The notes under the pieces were generated by a model. The model was not told the DNA's origin, did not search any database, and was given only the letters and a program-made list of their open reading frames with translations. Positions 1-7,073 of a stretch of 24,767 bases of DNA are shown here, piece after piece (within the stretch, counting starts at the first letter, position 1; each line of letters begins with the position of its first letter). Both the position numbers and the translations under genes were made by a program. Source of the DNA: a virus; the IMG/VR virus record IMGVR_UViG_3300009151_003437, positions 1 to 24,767 of that record; one strand, given 5' to 3'.

Positions 1-26
1 ACATTTGGTTTGGGTCTTGACATCAT
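1..26 (-). CDS. Partial N-terminus of a small phage protein (runs off the left edge)
   Basis: Only the first eight codons are inside the window, reading M-M-S-R-P-K-P-N. Two ATG codons are adjacent (24-26 and 21-23). A CGGAG Shine-Dalgarno at 34-30 sits 3 bases before the first ATG and 6 before the second, so the second is the better start. A GATAAATA late-promoter-like box lies directly upstream. The MSRPKP beginning resembles a conserved small protein of marine T4-like phages as far as I recall. No function can be given from this fragment. Confidence 0.5.
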
Positions 27-32
27 TATCTC

Positions 33-59
33 CGTAGTTTATTTATCTCAAAAACTACG
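33..59. repeat. Perfect 8-bp inverted repeat overlapping a stop codon and the next ribosome binding site
   Basis: Arms at 33-40 and 52-59 are perfect complements (CGTAGTTT and AAACTACG) around an 11-base loop. On the transcript the first arm overlaps the TAG stop of the 71-residue gene and the second arm runs into the CGGAG Shine-Dalgarno of the next gene. It could limit translation of the downstream gene, or terminate weakly. No U-tract follows, so a Rho-independent terminator is unlikely. Confidence 0.5.
40..47 (-). promoter_or_regulatory. Late-promoter-like box GATAAATA before the left-edge gene
   Basis: On the minus strand positions 47-40 read GATAAATA, seven of eight bases of the T4 late consensus TATAAATA and a match to the NATAAATA form described for marine T4-like phages. 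It lies in the short gap before the gene starting at 26/23. Initiation 6-8 bases downstream would leave a leader of only about 8-12 bases containing the Shine-Dalgarno. The box also sits in the loop of an inverted repeat. Confidence 0.45.
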
Positions 60-270
60 TGGTTTTGAAACTGCCACCACTCAATTCTACCGTAATTATT
101 TCTTCTTTTGGCTGGGTATTTCGGGTATGCAAGGACTCTAAAGTTAGTAATAGTTTTGTAATATCACTATGCAGATCTTTGGCTTCACGCATGGTCATAA
201 CAAAATCACGTTGACCACGCGATTCGTGTGCTTTGATGCTGTCTACGAAGCGATTTATATGCAAACTCAT
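55..270 (-). CDS. Small conserved phage protein, unknown function
   Basis: This 71-residue protein is soluble-looking, helical and rich in charged residues, with no signal peptide or membrane segment. The first half (HINRFVDSIKAHESR, then a region with REAKDL) suggests a short helical domain. The start overlaps the stop of the MazG-like gene as ATGA, so it is probably translated by coupling. I recognise it only as the type of small protein found in marine T4-like phages. No function can be assigned. Its neighbours (MazG, 5'-3' exonuclease) suggest nucleic acid or nucleotide metabolism, but that is weak inference. Confidence 0.7.
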   Translation of the reverse strand: MSLHINRFVDSIKAHESRGQRDFVMTMREAKDLHSDITKLLLTLESLHTRNTQPKEEIITVELSGGSFKTT

Positions 271-662
271 TTCACAAACTGTTCCAGTTCTGGAGGAGTC
301 CAGCCAGCAGGTTTGAGTACCTTGCCGTCCTCGCGTTTGCGTACCCGACCCGTTTGTCGGTCAATCTTGGCAAAGTTTGTTGACATCACTTCCTTCCAAG
401 CACCTTCGGGATCTGCCCCAAGACTATGGATAGCACCAATTGTGACAACAAGGATATCAATGAGTGCATCAAGATCGTCTACTTTGGTTGTACTCGCTAC
501 CAGTTCGTTGAATTCTTCACTGATAAGATTACAATACAGTTGATATTGTGCCTCATTGAACTCGCCTACTGTTTGTTCGCAGGCTCGCATGAATTTTTCT
601 TGATCTCTAAATGGATTAGTCACTTGCTTGTTCCTTGGTTTGAAAGGGACCTTGATAAGCAT
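267..662 (-). CDS. mazG: MazG-like nucleotide pyrophosphohydrolase
   Basis: This 131-residue protein probably hydrolyses nucleoside triphosphates to monophosphates and pyrophosphate. It has the all-alpha NTP pyrophosphatase pattern: a metal-binding E49-E50-x2-E53 followed by acidic D62, D63, D65 and D69 in the next helix. The C-terminus has the typical TNFAKID, DGKVLKPAGW and PP segment. I chose ATG at 662 because a GGAG lies 4 bases upstream. The open frame extends to 896, but that extension has no such site and looks non-family. A later ATG at 590 lacks a good ribosome binding site. The start lies 47 bases inside the preceding gene. Phage MazG proteins are thought to act on host nucleotide pools, either dNTPs or (p)ppGpp. 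The exact substrate cannot be told here. Confidence 0.8.
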   Translation of the reverse strand: MLIKVPFKPRNKQVTNPFRDQEKFMRACEQTVGEFNEAQYQLYCNLISEEFNELVASTTKVDDLDALIDILVVTIGAIHSLGADPEGAWKEVMSTNFAKIDRQTGRVRKREDGKVLKPAGWTPPELEQFVK

Positions 663-1056
663 AACGCTCCAAGGTGATAAGTTTAGGGTGTTGCACAGCT
701 CGCCATTTGCGATGTTGCTTGACCTTGTACCAACCCGCGGCAAACCACGACTTGCTTTTGTCTTCTCTGGTGAACAATGGTAACTTGTGTTTGACATCCC
801 ATAATGGATTAAACACTTCGCCCGCGACTTCGTGACCATAAACCACGTTTGGTGGTAATGGAGTTGCTGTTTCAGCTGGCTCGAATTGGATGTCAACCGC
901 CTCTCGAGCCATCTTGATAGTTTTATAACTTACTACACTATCGAGAATTTTTATTGTACAATTACCGTTTTCTTTTACTTCAAGTTGGCCAATCTTGCGA
1001 TCATCCTTCTTGAGTATGTAATACTGATTGTCTACTACTGGTTTGGCTAATATCAT
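616..1056 (-). CDS. Conserved phage protein, unknown function
   Basis: This 146-residue protein has no family I can name with a known activity, but its style (MILAKPVVDNQYYIL start, WFAAGWYKVK near the C-terminal third) matches a conserved protein of marine T4-like phages. It looks soluble and beta-rich. The ATG has a strong AAGGAG Shine-Dalgarno 6-7 bases upstream, so the start is well supported even though it lies 56 bases inside the end of the exonuclease gene. Its own 3' end overlaps the MazG gene by 47 bases. The position between exonuclease and MazG suggests early or middle expression with DNA metabolism genes. I infer no specific role. Confidence 0.75.
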   Translation of the reverse strand: MILAKPVVDNQYYILKKDDRKIGQLEVKENGNCTIKILDSVVSYKTIKMAREAVDIQFEPAETATPLPPNVVYGHEVAGEVFNPLWDVKHKLPLFTREDKSKSWFAAGWYKVKQHRKWRAVQHPKLITLERYAYQGPFQTKEQASD

Positions 1057-2050
1057 CTAGCACTCCTTTATATGTTTCATTGAGCCAGCGACCAAACTGT
1101 TCGGCCGCATCGCTACATTTGTTCAATTCGTACTTGCCGCAGAATTGCATAAATCTCACTCCCACTTGTCCTACATCCTTGTGACTCACTTGCTCACATA
1201 TGGCTGTGTCTATAGTGTTCTTGATATCATCTGGTTGTGCTGTAAGATCAACTAGCACACGATTGCGTTCATAGTCATCTAACACACGGTGCTCGGCACC
1301 CTCATGGTCGGTCCAACGTTGCAACATTAGATTGTTCCAATTGTATCCGCGACGGTCTCTGTCTCCAAAGGCCTCACGGAGACCAACTTTATTCTTTGTG
1401 CCTTTCTCACGTACTCCAGGATACGCACTGAATACGTTGTCTGAGCTGTCGCCACGCATACACTTCTCAAATAACAACCAGGCCGGATCCGGGATCGTTT
1501 TTGGCTGTTTAGTTTTCTTATCATTGACGTGGTTACCTTTAGCATCAAATATGCCCTCCAGAGTTAACAGTTCATCACTAATGCCATTGTATTGTGTGAC
1601 GTTGGGTGCAAGTAATTGTACAAAGTCAGAATCTGAGCTGATAATAACGTGTTCGTCTTGGGGGTGCAAAGCAATCCAACGTGCTATGATATCATCTGCT
1701 TCGGCAGTGGCACATCGGATAACGCTACAATTAGTTTTAGTAGCCAAGTATTTAGTCAGTTCGTCATATGTTTCCCAGAACAGTTTATCTTCTTCTGCTT
1801 CCTCTTCGGTCATTTTACCCCGAGCCACAGCACGGTTAGCCTTGTAAGGTTTATAGTAGTCCTTGCGCCACGAGCGTCCTTCCAGTGCAAACACCACGTG
1901 ATCTGCTTCAAATCGCTTGGCCATCTTGTTCACTGCCATTAGTGTAACGTGCAGAGCAAAGCCTAGTTTGGTCCAAGAGTCTGCGGCTCTAAACGCTCCG
2001 TGTCTAGCACGAAAAAACATATTGGCAGTGTCAATCAGTACGTATTTCAT
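1001..2050 (-). CDS. rnh: 5'-3' exonuclease, FEN/T4 RNase H type
   Basis: This 349-residue protein should remove RNA primers and 5' flaps during lagging-strand synthesis. Metal-binding acidic residues of the PIN/FEN fold are visible in order: D7 (VLIDTANMFF), E57 (FALEGRSWRK), the AEADD cluster at 116-120, the DSD at 140-142, and the RGDSSDN segment at 200-205 that begins the helix-hairpin-helix region. T4 RNase H is about 305 residues, so this one is somewhat longer, as in marine relatives. The frame is open to a TTG at 2059, but the ATG at 2050 fits the family start (MKYVLID). Neither has a Shine-Dalgarno. The gene overlaps the preceding SGNH gene by 20 bases, so coupling is likely. Confidence 0.88.
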   Translation of the reverse strand: MKYVLIDTANMFFRARHGAFRAADSWTKLGFALHVTLMAVNKMAKRFEADHVVFALEGRSWRKDYYKPYKANRAVARGKMTEEEAEEDKLFWETYDELTKYLATKTNCSVIRCATAEADDIIARWIALHPQDEHVIISSDSDFVQLLAPNVTQYNGISDELLTLEGIFDAKGNHVNDKKTKQPKTIPDPAWLLFEKCMRGDSSDNVFSAYPGVREKGTKNKVGLREAFGDRDRRGYNWNNLMLQRWTDHEGAEHRVLDDYERNRVLVDLTAQPDDIKNTIDTAICEQVSHKDVGQVGVRFMQFCGKYELNKCSDAAEQFGRWLNETYKGVLDDISQTSSRQSVLHTQEG

Positions 2051-2759
2051 CAGATGCAATCAAGTTGTTATCATAGATGTATTGTAACACATGATCTGCC
2101 CAAAGTCTATGACTTTTGGCATCAAAATGGTAACCTTCGGGGTGAGAATAGGTTCCACCGTTGTTTATTAGCCAATTATGGTAGGATTCTTCCCGAACAT
2201 ATGGATGCATATAGTCCTTGCCCCAATCAAATTGATTTTGGATATCACTAAATGTACTATGTCCACTAAAGAACAAATGTCGTATGCCCTGCTCATTAAG
2301 GTACTGATGCATTGCCCAAATCTTTTCGTGTGCTTCGGGGGTTTTGATATTCCAGTCTACATTTATAACGTAGTTTTTGTAGCGTTCTTGTAACTCGGGT
2401 GGCACTATGTCTATACCTGATGCGTTAACTTGATACCATTTACCTTTGTGAAACCACTCTTCTCGTTCCCAAGTGGTCCATTGTAAGATCATAAATGTAT
2501 CAGCCAATTTGTCTGGATTATTTTCAATCCATTTCTTTGTGATACGTATAATACGATCGTTACTGCCTCCAGAACTGGCCTGACAAATTAACTCTGCACC
2601 CAATGCATCAGCAATATGTCGACCATAACTGACTGCTAGATTTTCAGGATGCGGCTCATCGCCGCGTTGCCATAATGCTCCATCATCACAGGCCCAAGAA
2701 TGAACAACAGCGGCTTCTGCGGCCGCACTGTGACTGCAACCATTTACGTACAGTATCAT
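2031..2759 (-). CDS. SGNH-hydrolase-like protein (paralogue 1)
   Basis: This 242-residue protein resembles phage and bacterial proteins with an SGNH/GDSL-type esterase fold. Block I is at the N-terminus as N6-G7-C8-S9-H10-S11, block II/III as ASSGGSND near residue 64, and the C-terminal H-containing block as GYHFDAKSHRLWADHV near residue 210. The usual GDS is GCS here, so the nucleophile position is kept as Ser9 but the preceding Asp is Cys. It is a diverged paralogue of the protein at 3464-4162. The substrate is unknown. Glycan O-acetyl groups are possible given the sugar enzymes nearby. The start overlaps the preceding stop as ATGA. Confidence 0.7.
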   Translation of the reverse strand: MILYVNGCSHSAAAEAAVVHSWACDDGALWQRGDEPHPENLAVSYGRHIADALGAELICQASSGGSNDRIIRITKKWIENNPDKLADTFMILQWTTWEREEWFHKGKWYQVNASGIDIVPPELQERYKNYVINVDWNIKTPEAHEKIWAMHQYLNEQGIRHLFFSGHSTFSDIQNQFDWGKDYMHPYVREESYHNWLINNGGTYSHPEGYHFDAKSHRLWADHVLQYIYDNNLIASDEIRTD

Positions 2760-2998
2760 TCTTGGTATGCTGGGTTGGGCACTTCAAGTTCAAAAACATG
2801 AAACTGAGGTTTAGGCACTGTGGTTTCTTTGAGCAGTTCGAACGTGCGAGCCTGCTCGGCTTCGCGTCTGGTCCCGTAAAAACCAGCCCCGTAGTTTATG
2901 CTACTCTGCATAGATACATAAACATAGTTCATGCTCATGCCGGTTTGTTTAATTACTGTGTAAACTTTGTATGTGGCTGGTGGTTTAAGTGGTTCCAT
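2756..2998 (-). CDS. Small conserved phage protein, unknown function
   Basis: This 80-residue protein has two short beta-like stretches (YKVYTVI, MNYVYVSM) followed by a helix with REAEQAR, then a strand (QFHVFELEV). That pattern suggests a small alpha/beta domain that displays or reports a sequence, but no named family is recognised. No membrane segment is present. An AAGG lies about 9 bases before the ATG. The gene overlaps the cytidylyltransferase by 14 bases upstream and the SGNH gene by 4 bases downstream, so it is part of a coupled block. Confidence 0.65.
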   Translation of the reverse strand: MEPLKPPATYKVYTVIKQTGMSMNYVYVSMQSSINYGAGFYGTRREAEQARTFELLKETTVPKPQFHVFELEVPNPAYQE

Positions 2999-3467
2999 CT
3001 TTTAACACCTTGTAAGTTTCAGCCGCGACCACACGTTTGCGTAGACTTGAACTGGAGAACGAATGATCTCTACCATTGAACACCAACTCGATGCCGCGAT
3101 CATAACATTCGTCACGACCAGAGAAATCCTTGTCTTGATATTCCACACCTAGTATGCGAACATCTAATGGCAGTATCAACAGCAAGTCAATAAGATCTTG
3201 TTCGGTTTGATACACAACAACTTCATCAACGTAACGGCATGCGGCCAATTGTATTTGTCGCTCCACAATACTTTGTATAGGGTGATTTTTAGTGTCAGGT
3301 CTATCGATAGTCGGGTCTGTTTGGAGCCCACAGATCAGGTAGTCACAGTGATTCTTGGCTTCCGAGAGCATGGCAATGTGTCCTGCGTGGAGCATATCGA
3401 AAGTGGAGAAAGTAATGCCAATTTTCTTTCCGTCTTGTTTGAGTTGTTTGATGTGATTGAATATCAT
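2985..3467 (-). CDS. Cytidylyltransferase-family nucleotidyltransferase (TagD-like)
   Basis: This 160-residue protein should transfer CMP or AMP from CTP or ATP to a phosphorylated alcohol or sugar, giving an activated NDP-linked product and pyrophosphate. Family hallmarks are the N-terminal GITFSTFDMLHAGH with the H-x-G-H motif at 27-30, the R-x-x-x-L...YVDEVV segment at 70-85, and the C-terminal SSSSLRKRV at 138-146, equivalent to the ISTTxxKxRI motif. The length suits a stand-alone glycerol-3-phosphate cytidylyltransferase-type enzyme. It lies between two SGNH-like genes, and its ATG overlaps the preceding stop. The acceptor is unknown. It could feed a glycan or lipid-like decoration. Confidence 0.8.
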   Translation of the reverse strand: MIFNHIKQLKQDGKKIGITFSTFDMLHAGHIAMLSEAKNHCDYLICGLQTDPTIDRPDTKNHPIQSIVERQIQLAACRYVDEVVVYQTEQDLIDLLLILPLDVRILGVEYQDKDFSGRDECYDRGIELVFNGRDHSFSSSSLRKRVVAAETYKVLKDGTT

Positions 3468-4162
3468 GCTATGTTTTTTTCTTTAATATAATTGTAGATT
3501 ACGTCTGTCCAGGCTGCATGACAATCTTCTTTAAAATGATAAAAGTCAGGAGTAACTTGCTGATAATTACGTTCGGTTGCCCAATCTCGCCAGGCCATAT
3601 CAAGTCTATCATAAGGATAAAAATAACAGTCATGCCACTCTAATTTTAAAATATTATTTCCATTTTCATGGGCTATACCTGGAGCTGAAATCTCTATCTT
3701 GTTTAAAGGTTCAATAGCATTGAAGAACAAATGAGGTATTTTTAAATATTGTAATTCTAGGTGCAGGTTGTGTATGGCTCTATTATAAAACTTACATAGT
3801 TGGTGCCGGTACTGCCAGTTTTGATTGTTATAACTCCAATATCTATACTCATCAGGATCAATGAGTTCATGATCAGGACCAGTTCCAGCAAGCGATCTAT
3901 ACTCATTGAGTATAAAACAGTCTTCTCGAGTGGCCTCGCTCCAACCAATTACAACAAGATCTGGAAAAGTGTTTGTTTGTTTGCACTGGTACAAGTACTC
4001 GGTCATCTTGCGTATGATCAAACTGTTGCTCGAACCATTCTCTGCTTGATTTATAAATTGTGCATTTAATTTAGCAGATAACTTTGCGGCAAAACTTTGA
4101 GTTGCAGGATCATCAAGTTCTGTACCCTCAACATAACTATCACCATTAAAGTATATATTCAA
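3464..4162 (-). CDS. SGNH-hydrolase-like protein (paralogue 2), TTG start
   Basis: This 232-residue protein has a cleaner SGNH pattern than its paralogue at 2031-2759: N6-G7-D8-S9 in block I, QAENGSSNS near residues 39-47, and FYHFKEDCHAAW near residue 213. The only start that keeps block I is TTG at 4162, which overlaps the preceding stop as TTGA. A GGAG lies 9 bases upstream, inside the previous gene. The gene is AT-rich: one 60-base row at 3721 is about 33% GC, against about 48% for a sampled row of the polymerase gene, suggesting later acquisition. Esterase or acyltransferase activity is a family-level inference, and the substrate is unknown. Confidence 0.72.
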   Translation of the reverse strand: MNIYFNGDSYVEGTELDDPATQSFAAKLSAKLNAQFINQAENGSSNSLIIRKMTEYLYQCKQTNTFPDLVVIGWSEATREDCFILNEYRSLAGTGPDHELIDPDEYRYWSYNNQNWQYRHQLCKFYNRAIHNLHLELQYLKIPHLFFNAIEPLNKIEISAPGIAHENGNNILKLEWHDCYFYPYDRLDMAWRDWATERNYQQVTPDFYHFKEDCHAAWTDVIYNYIKEKNIA

Positions 4163-4548
4163 CTTACTTCACTCCGGCCGCCACCGATGTCGCGGCTGTT
4201 TACATACTGATTGCTGTATTTGTTTATGGCCTGTTCCTGTTCCCAAGTTTCCATAACAACATGCCTGCAGATATTTTGGAACCACCGATCCACAATCTCG
4301 GCATCAACATCGTCGGGTTTCATCATATAACCGGCCTTGACCAGCCGTGCCACAAAGATTTCATTCCAGTCTAGTTCAAATGCACCTTGGTGCAAGTTGT
4401 TGGGATCGATATCCATCCTGAGAATACTAACATAAGGCTCGTTTTTTTCGGTGGCCAGTTGTTTTTCAGTTTTCTCTGGTGCCTTAGGTTTAGGCTCGGC
4501 CCGGACTTTTGGTTCCGGCTTTTTGCGAAATCGATCAAATATTCCCAT
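4159..4548 (-). CDS. Conserved phage protein with basic/proline-rich N-terminus
   Basis: This 129-residue protein starts MGIFDRFRKKPEPK and has a Lys/Pro/Glu-rich linker to about residue 38, followed by a compact domain (PYVSILRMDIDP, then FELDWNEIFVARLVKAGY and WFQNICRHVV). The C-terminal end (GGGRSEVS) is glycine-rich. Related proteins seem widespread in marine T4-like phages, without assigned function. I prefer ATG at 4548 because a GGGGA sits just upstream and the start overlaps the queE stop as TGATG. An in-frame ATG at 4560 has no ribosome binding site. The sequence alone gives no catalytic motif. Confidence 0.72.
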   Translation of the reverse strand: MGIFDRFRKKPEPKVRAEPKPKAPEKTEKQLATEKNEPYVSILRMDIDPNNLHQGAFELDWNEIFVARLVKAGYMMKPDDVDAEIVDRWFQNICRHVVMETWEQEQAINKYSNQYVNSRDIGGGRSEVS

Positions 4549-5399
4549 CAGGTTCCCCATTCGTTTTTAAACAGCGGGACTTGGAGTCTGTCTGAGTATC
4601 TCCAGCCTTTTCGCATTGCCATCTCTGCCACTGCTCTATTATTAAGATGGTACACCCGCTCAACCCCGCCAACAGGCATAACATACACATGACCAGTAAA
4701 CCCAGCCGCACGATATTCTTCAACTGCACGTTCTGCATCTGTCAAATCCTGTTCTGTTGCTATTACCAATTTCAAGTATGTGTAACCATATTCTTCATAT
4801 TCACACACCACTTCTGGACATATAGCATCTGCCCATGACTCACCTGAGCCGGGTAACTTGGCACTGACACTGAATGTTACTTCTCTATAAAAGTCTTGAC
4901 CATGATGTAAGGTCCATGTGTGCAGATGTTGTTTAAAAGAATCGTCCAGTGGTTGAGTACCATTTGTTTCAAATGTAATCTCTTTCAAGTTTGACATCTT
5001 GGGATGACCCAACAAATCTGGGTAAGCACGTTGCCAACCTAGCAATGGTTCACCACCAGTGATCACGAGATGTTCGTCGCGCCATTCCTTGTACGGTAGC
5101 GTATCCACAATAGCATCGGCAATCGTACCAGTATCAAGAACGGGACTAAGATGACGAAACCTAGGATCCCAACTAGCGTAACTATCACAACCTGTAGACA
5201 CAAGAGGCAACGACTTATACTCAGTATACAGATCTGGGTTAATGTTGTTTGCTTCATCACTTAGTTCTCCTCGAGGCATGCCAAAACCGGCACATTTAAA
5301 GTTACATCCAAACACACGCAAGAACACACTAGGCACACCCATGTACCGGCCTTCTCCTTGCACACTATAAAACAGTTCTGCTACTTTGAGTTTACTCAT
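4548..5399 (-). CDS. queE: 7-carboxy-7-deazaguanine synthase (QueE), radical SAM
   Basis: This 283-residue enzyme should convert 6-carboxy-5,6,7,8-tetrahydropterin to 7-carboxy-7-deazaguanine (CDG), the committed step of 7-deazaguanine synthesis. QueE features in order: YSVQGEGRYMGVPSVFLR (11-28) for substrate binding, cysteines C32 and C36, the SAM-binding ITGGEPLL (113-120), and FETNGT (143-148). The third cluster cysteine is unusual: after C36 the sequence is A-G-F rather than x-x-C. C71 in STGCDSY is the best candidate for the third ligand. This layout appears in phage QueE proteins as I recall. The gene is coupled by ATGA to the methyltransferase upstream. With folE, queD and the DpdA-like gene it points to modified guanine in phage DNA. 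Confidence 0.88.
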   Translation of the reverse strand: MSKLKVAELFYSVQGEGRYMGVPSVFLRVFGCNFKCAGFGMPRGELSDEANNINPDLYTEYKSLPLVSTGCDSYASWDPRFRHLSPVLDTGTIADAIVDTLPYKEWRDEHLVITGGEPLLGWQRAYPDLLGHPKMSNLKEITFETNGTQPLDDSFKQHLHTWTLHHGQDFYREVTFSVSAKLPGSGESWADAICPEVVCEYEEYGYTYLKLVIATEQDLTDAERAVEEYRAAGFTGHVYVMPVGGVERVYHLNNRAVAEMAMRKGWRYSDRLQVPLFKNEWGT

Positions 5400-6178
5400 A
5401 CTTTCCTTGCTTTAACTAACAAATGCCAACCTAAATATTCTTTCACCGCTTCGCGCATTTCTTCTGGCATGGCCGCAAACCACGGCTCCAGTTCATATCT
5501 TCCTTGTTTGTACGCTTCTACATTATACATGAAACAGTGGGCCTGACGCAACCTCTCAATGTGGAATCGATCGCCCAAAAGTTTATATACTTCGTCATTT
5601 GAGTAAGCCTGTGCAAAAGGGCAACCTGCTTGTGCTTCAAATTGATCCAGACCTTTACGAATCATACTGTACTTCCAGGAGTTCTTGGCATATACCAAAA
5701 ATCTAAACTCTCCATTTGGTTCTAACGCATCATAAGCATTTTGAATCATTTCGTCAATTTTAGGGAAATGATGCATCACGCCGCAACTGTATACTAAATC
5801 AAACTTGCCCAAATCCTTGTATGTTTTAGGATCGCTAGCGTCACCACAAACAAATGTACCTTCGAGACCTTCTACTTCAAAACGTTTCTTGGCCAACTCG
5901 ATTGTATTGGTACTGATGTCAATGGCAGTATAGTCTGCACCAAGTCTAGCAAACTCAGCCGCATCAGTACCAATGCCGCAGCCAATCTCCAACACACGTT
6001 TCCCGGTCCAGAGATGAAAACTAGCAAATTCTTTCATGTGTGGTTCCACCCGATACCTACGTTCGGTAACTTCTTGGTAAAACTCCAAGGTACCTACTTC
6101 GCTTTTGCCATGCTTAATATTGCAAGGCTGTGCGTTCCAGTAACGCACAATACGTTCTTCTAAATTGTGATCTGTCAT
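5396..6178 (-). CDS. Class I SAM-dependent methyltransferase
   Basis: This 260-residue protein has a complete Rossmann methyltransferase core. Motif I is VLEIGCGIGTD (62-72), the acidic residue ending strand 2 is D87 (YTAIDIS), and motif IV-like sequence is DLVYSCGVMHHFP near residue 130. The pattern is UbiE/Coq5-like small-molecule methylation rather than DNA methylation: no DPPY or NPPF motif is present. It lies between a GT-A glycosyltransferase-like gene and queE with 4-base overlaps on both sides. A 7-deazaguanine derivative or a sugar is a plausible acceptor, but nothing in the sequence fixes it. Confidence 0.85.
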   Translation of the reverse strand: MTDHNLEERIVRYWNAQPCNIKHGKSEVGTLEFYQEVTERRYRVEPHMKEFASFHLWTGKRVLEIGCGIGTDAAEFARLGADYTAIDISTNTIELAKKRFEVEGLEGTFVCGDASDPKTYKDLGKFDLVYSCGVMHHFPKIDEMIQNAYDALEPNGEFRFLVYAKNSWKYSMIRKGLDQFEAQAGCPFAQAYSNDEVYKLLGDRFHIERLRQAHCFMYNVEAYKQGRYELEPWFAAMPEEMREAVKEYLGWHLLVKARKV

Positions 6179-7026
6179 TTTTTTGGTCTTTCTACTCGTT
6201 GATTATCGTGATCTATTTTCCATTGTACTTGTTGTCGGAGCACATCGTTACGTACCAACATCTCCCAGGGATCTTGTTTGCCTGCTAGAATGTTTTCAAA
6301 ATATTGCGTATCCATACCAATACTTTTCATATAGTTGGCCAATTTAACACAATCACTTATTCGTAAATTAGTCATGTCTACATGGTTAAAATCACCGGGC
6401 TCAAATGGATTTGTTTCCTTCATAGGACGATTGGCAAATGTTGAATCCTGATTGTTTCCTGTCAGGTCATAGCGGTCGTGTTTGACCACAACATCAATAC
6501 GTTTGAATATGTTCAGCATATAAGCCTGTTGGCTAGTCCAAGCATCACCAATTTGGTGAGGACATAGATAACCTAATAGCTCAAACCATTTGTATGGAAT
6601 AATAGGAAAGATACTGTAAGGATGTTGATTATGTGTATGGAAAGCCAACAAGTTAAACTTGCCATTTTGGGCAATGATCTCTGTATCCCAGCCCACAGTA
6701 CGCATCACCGCATCATCATTCCAGATGATATACCATTTGGCTCTGGTAGTCTTGGCCATGGCATTTACATATTCATTGAGTCGAATATAGCCCATGGGTT
6801 CAAACTTCATGGCCGAATATGTAATAGATTTTTTGTCCATCCAAGGACGCACGGTTTTGTTAAAATAATCAAAGCCCACTGTGTCGTCGTTGTCGTAACC
6901 AAATACGATTTCAACTCGATCAGGTTGCTCAGCTAATTCAAATAAACTTTTAATGCTTCGTTCCACCATGGTGGTGCGAGCTCTAGTGGGCAGTAATACT
7001 GCGATATCAGAATCAAAGTCAGTCAT
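6175..7026 (-). CDS. GT-A-type glycosyltransferase-like protein (paralogue A)
   Basis: This 283-residue protein looks like a nucleotide-sugar glycosyltransferase of the GT-A fold. The N-terminal DIAVLLPTRART and RSIKSL are typical of family 2-like enzymes, YDNDD (44-48) is an acidic loop, and WNDDAV (102-107) is the likely metal-binding DXD-type motif. A conserved HDRYDLTGNN block is at 183-192. It is a close paralogue of the protein at 9060-9902 with the same motifs throughout. Donor and acceptor are unknown. There is no Shine-Dalgarno before ATG 7026, but a sigma70-like promoter ends 8 bases upstream, so the message may be nearly leaderless. Confidence 0.72.
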   Translation of the reverse strand: MTDFDSDIAVLLPTRARTTMVERSIKSLFELAEQPDRVEIVFGYDNDDTVGFDYFNKTVRPWMDKKSITYSAMKFEPMGYIRLNEYVNAMAKTTRAKWYIIWNDDAVMRTVGWDTEIIAQNGKFNLLAFHTHNQHPYSIFPIIPYKWFELLGYLCPHQIGDAWTSQQAYMLNIFKRIDVVVKHDRYDLTGNNQDSTFANRPMKETNPFEPGDFNHVDMTNLRISDCVKLANYMKSIGMDTQYFENILAGKQDPWEMLVRNDVLRQQVQWKIDHDNQRVERPKK

Positions 7027-7034
7027 AGTTGTAT

Positions 7035-7063
7035 ATTATAACACAATGGTTGGCTGTTGTCTA
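7035..7063 (-). promoter_or_regulatory. Sigma70-type promoter TAGACA-N17-TATAAT
   Basis: On the minus strand a -35-like TAGACA (7063-7058, five of six consensus bases) is separated by 17 bases from a perfect TATAAT (7040-7035). It falls in the 47-base gap between the B12 radical SAM gene and the GT-A gene. Initiation at the usual distance would be about 7029-7027, only 1-3 bases before the ATG at 7026. Confidence 0.6.
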
Positions 7064-7073
7064 CGGATTATTT

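Noticed and set aside
663-896. N-terminal extension of the MazG-like protein to 896
   Set aside because: The extra residues do not look like the family, overlap a better-supported gene in another frame, and a good GGAG precedes ATG 662.
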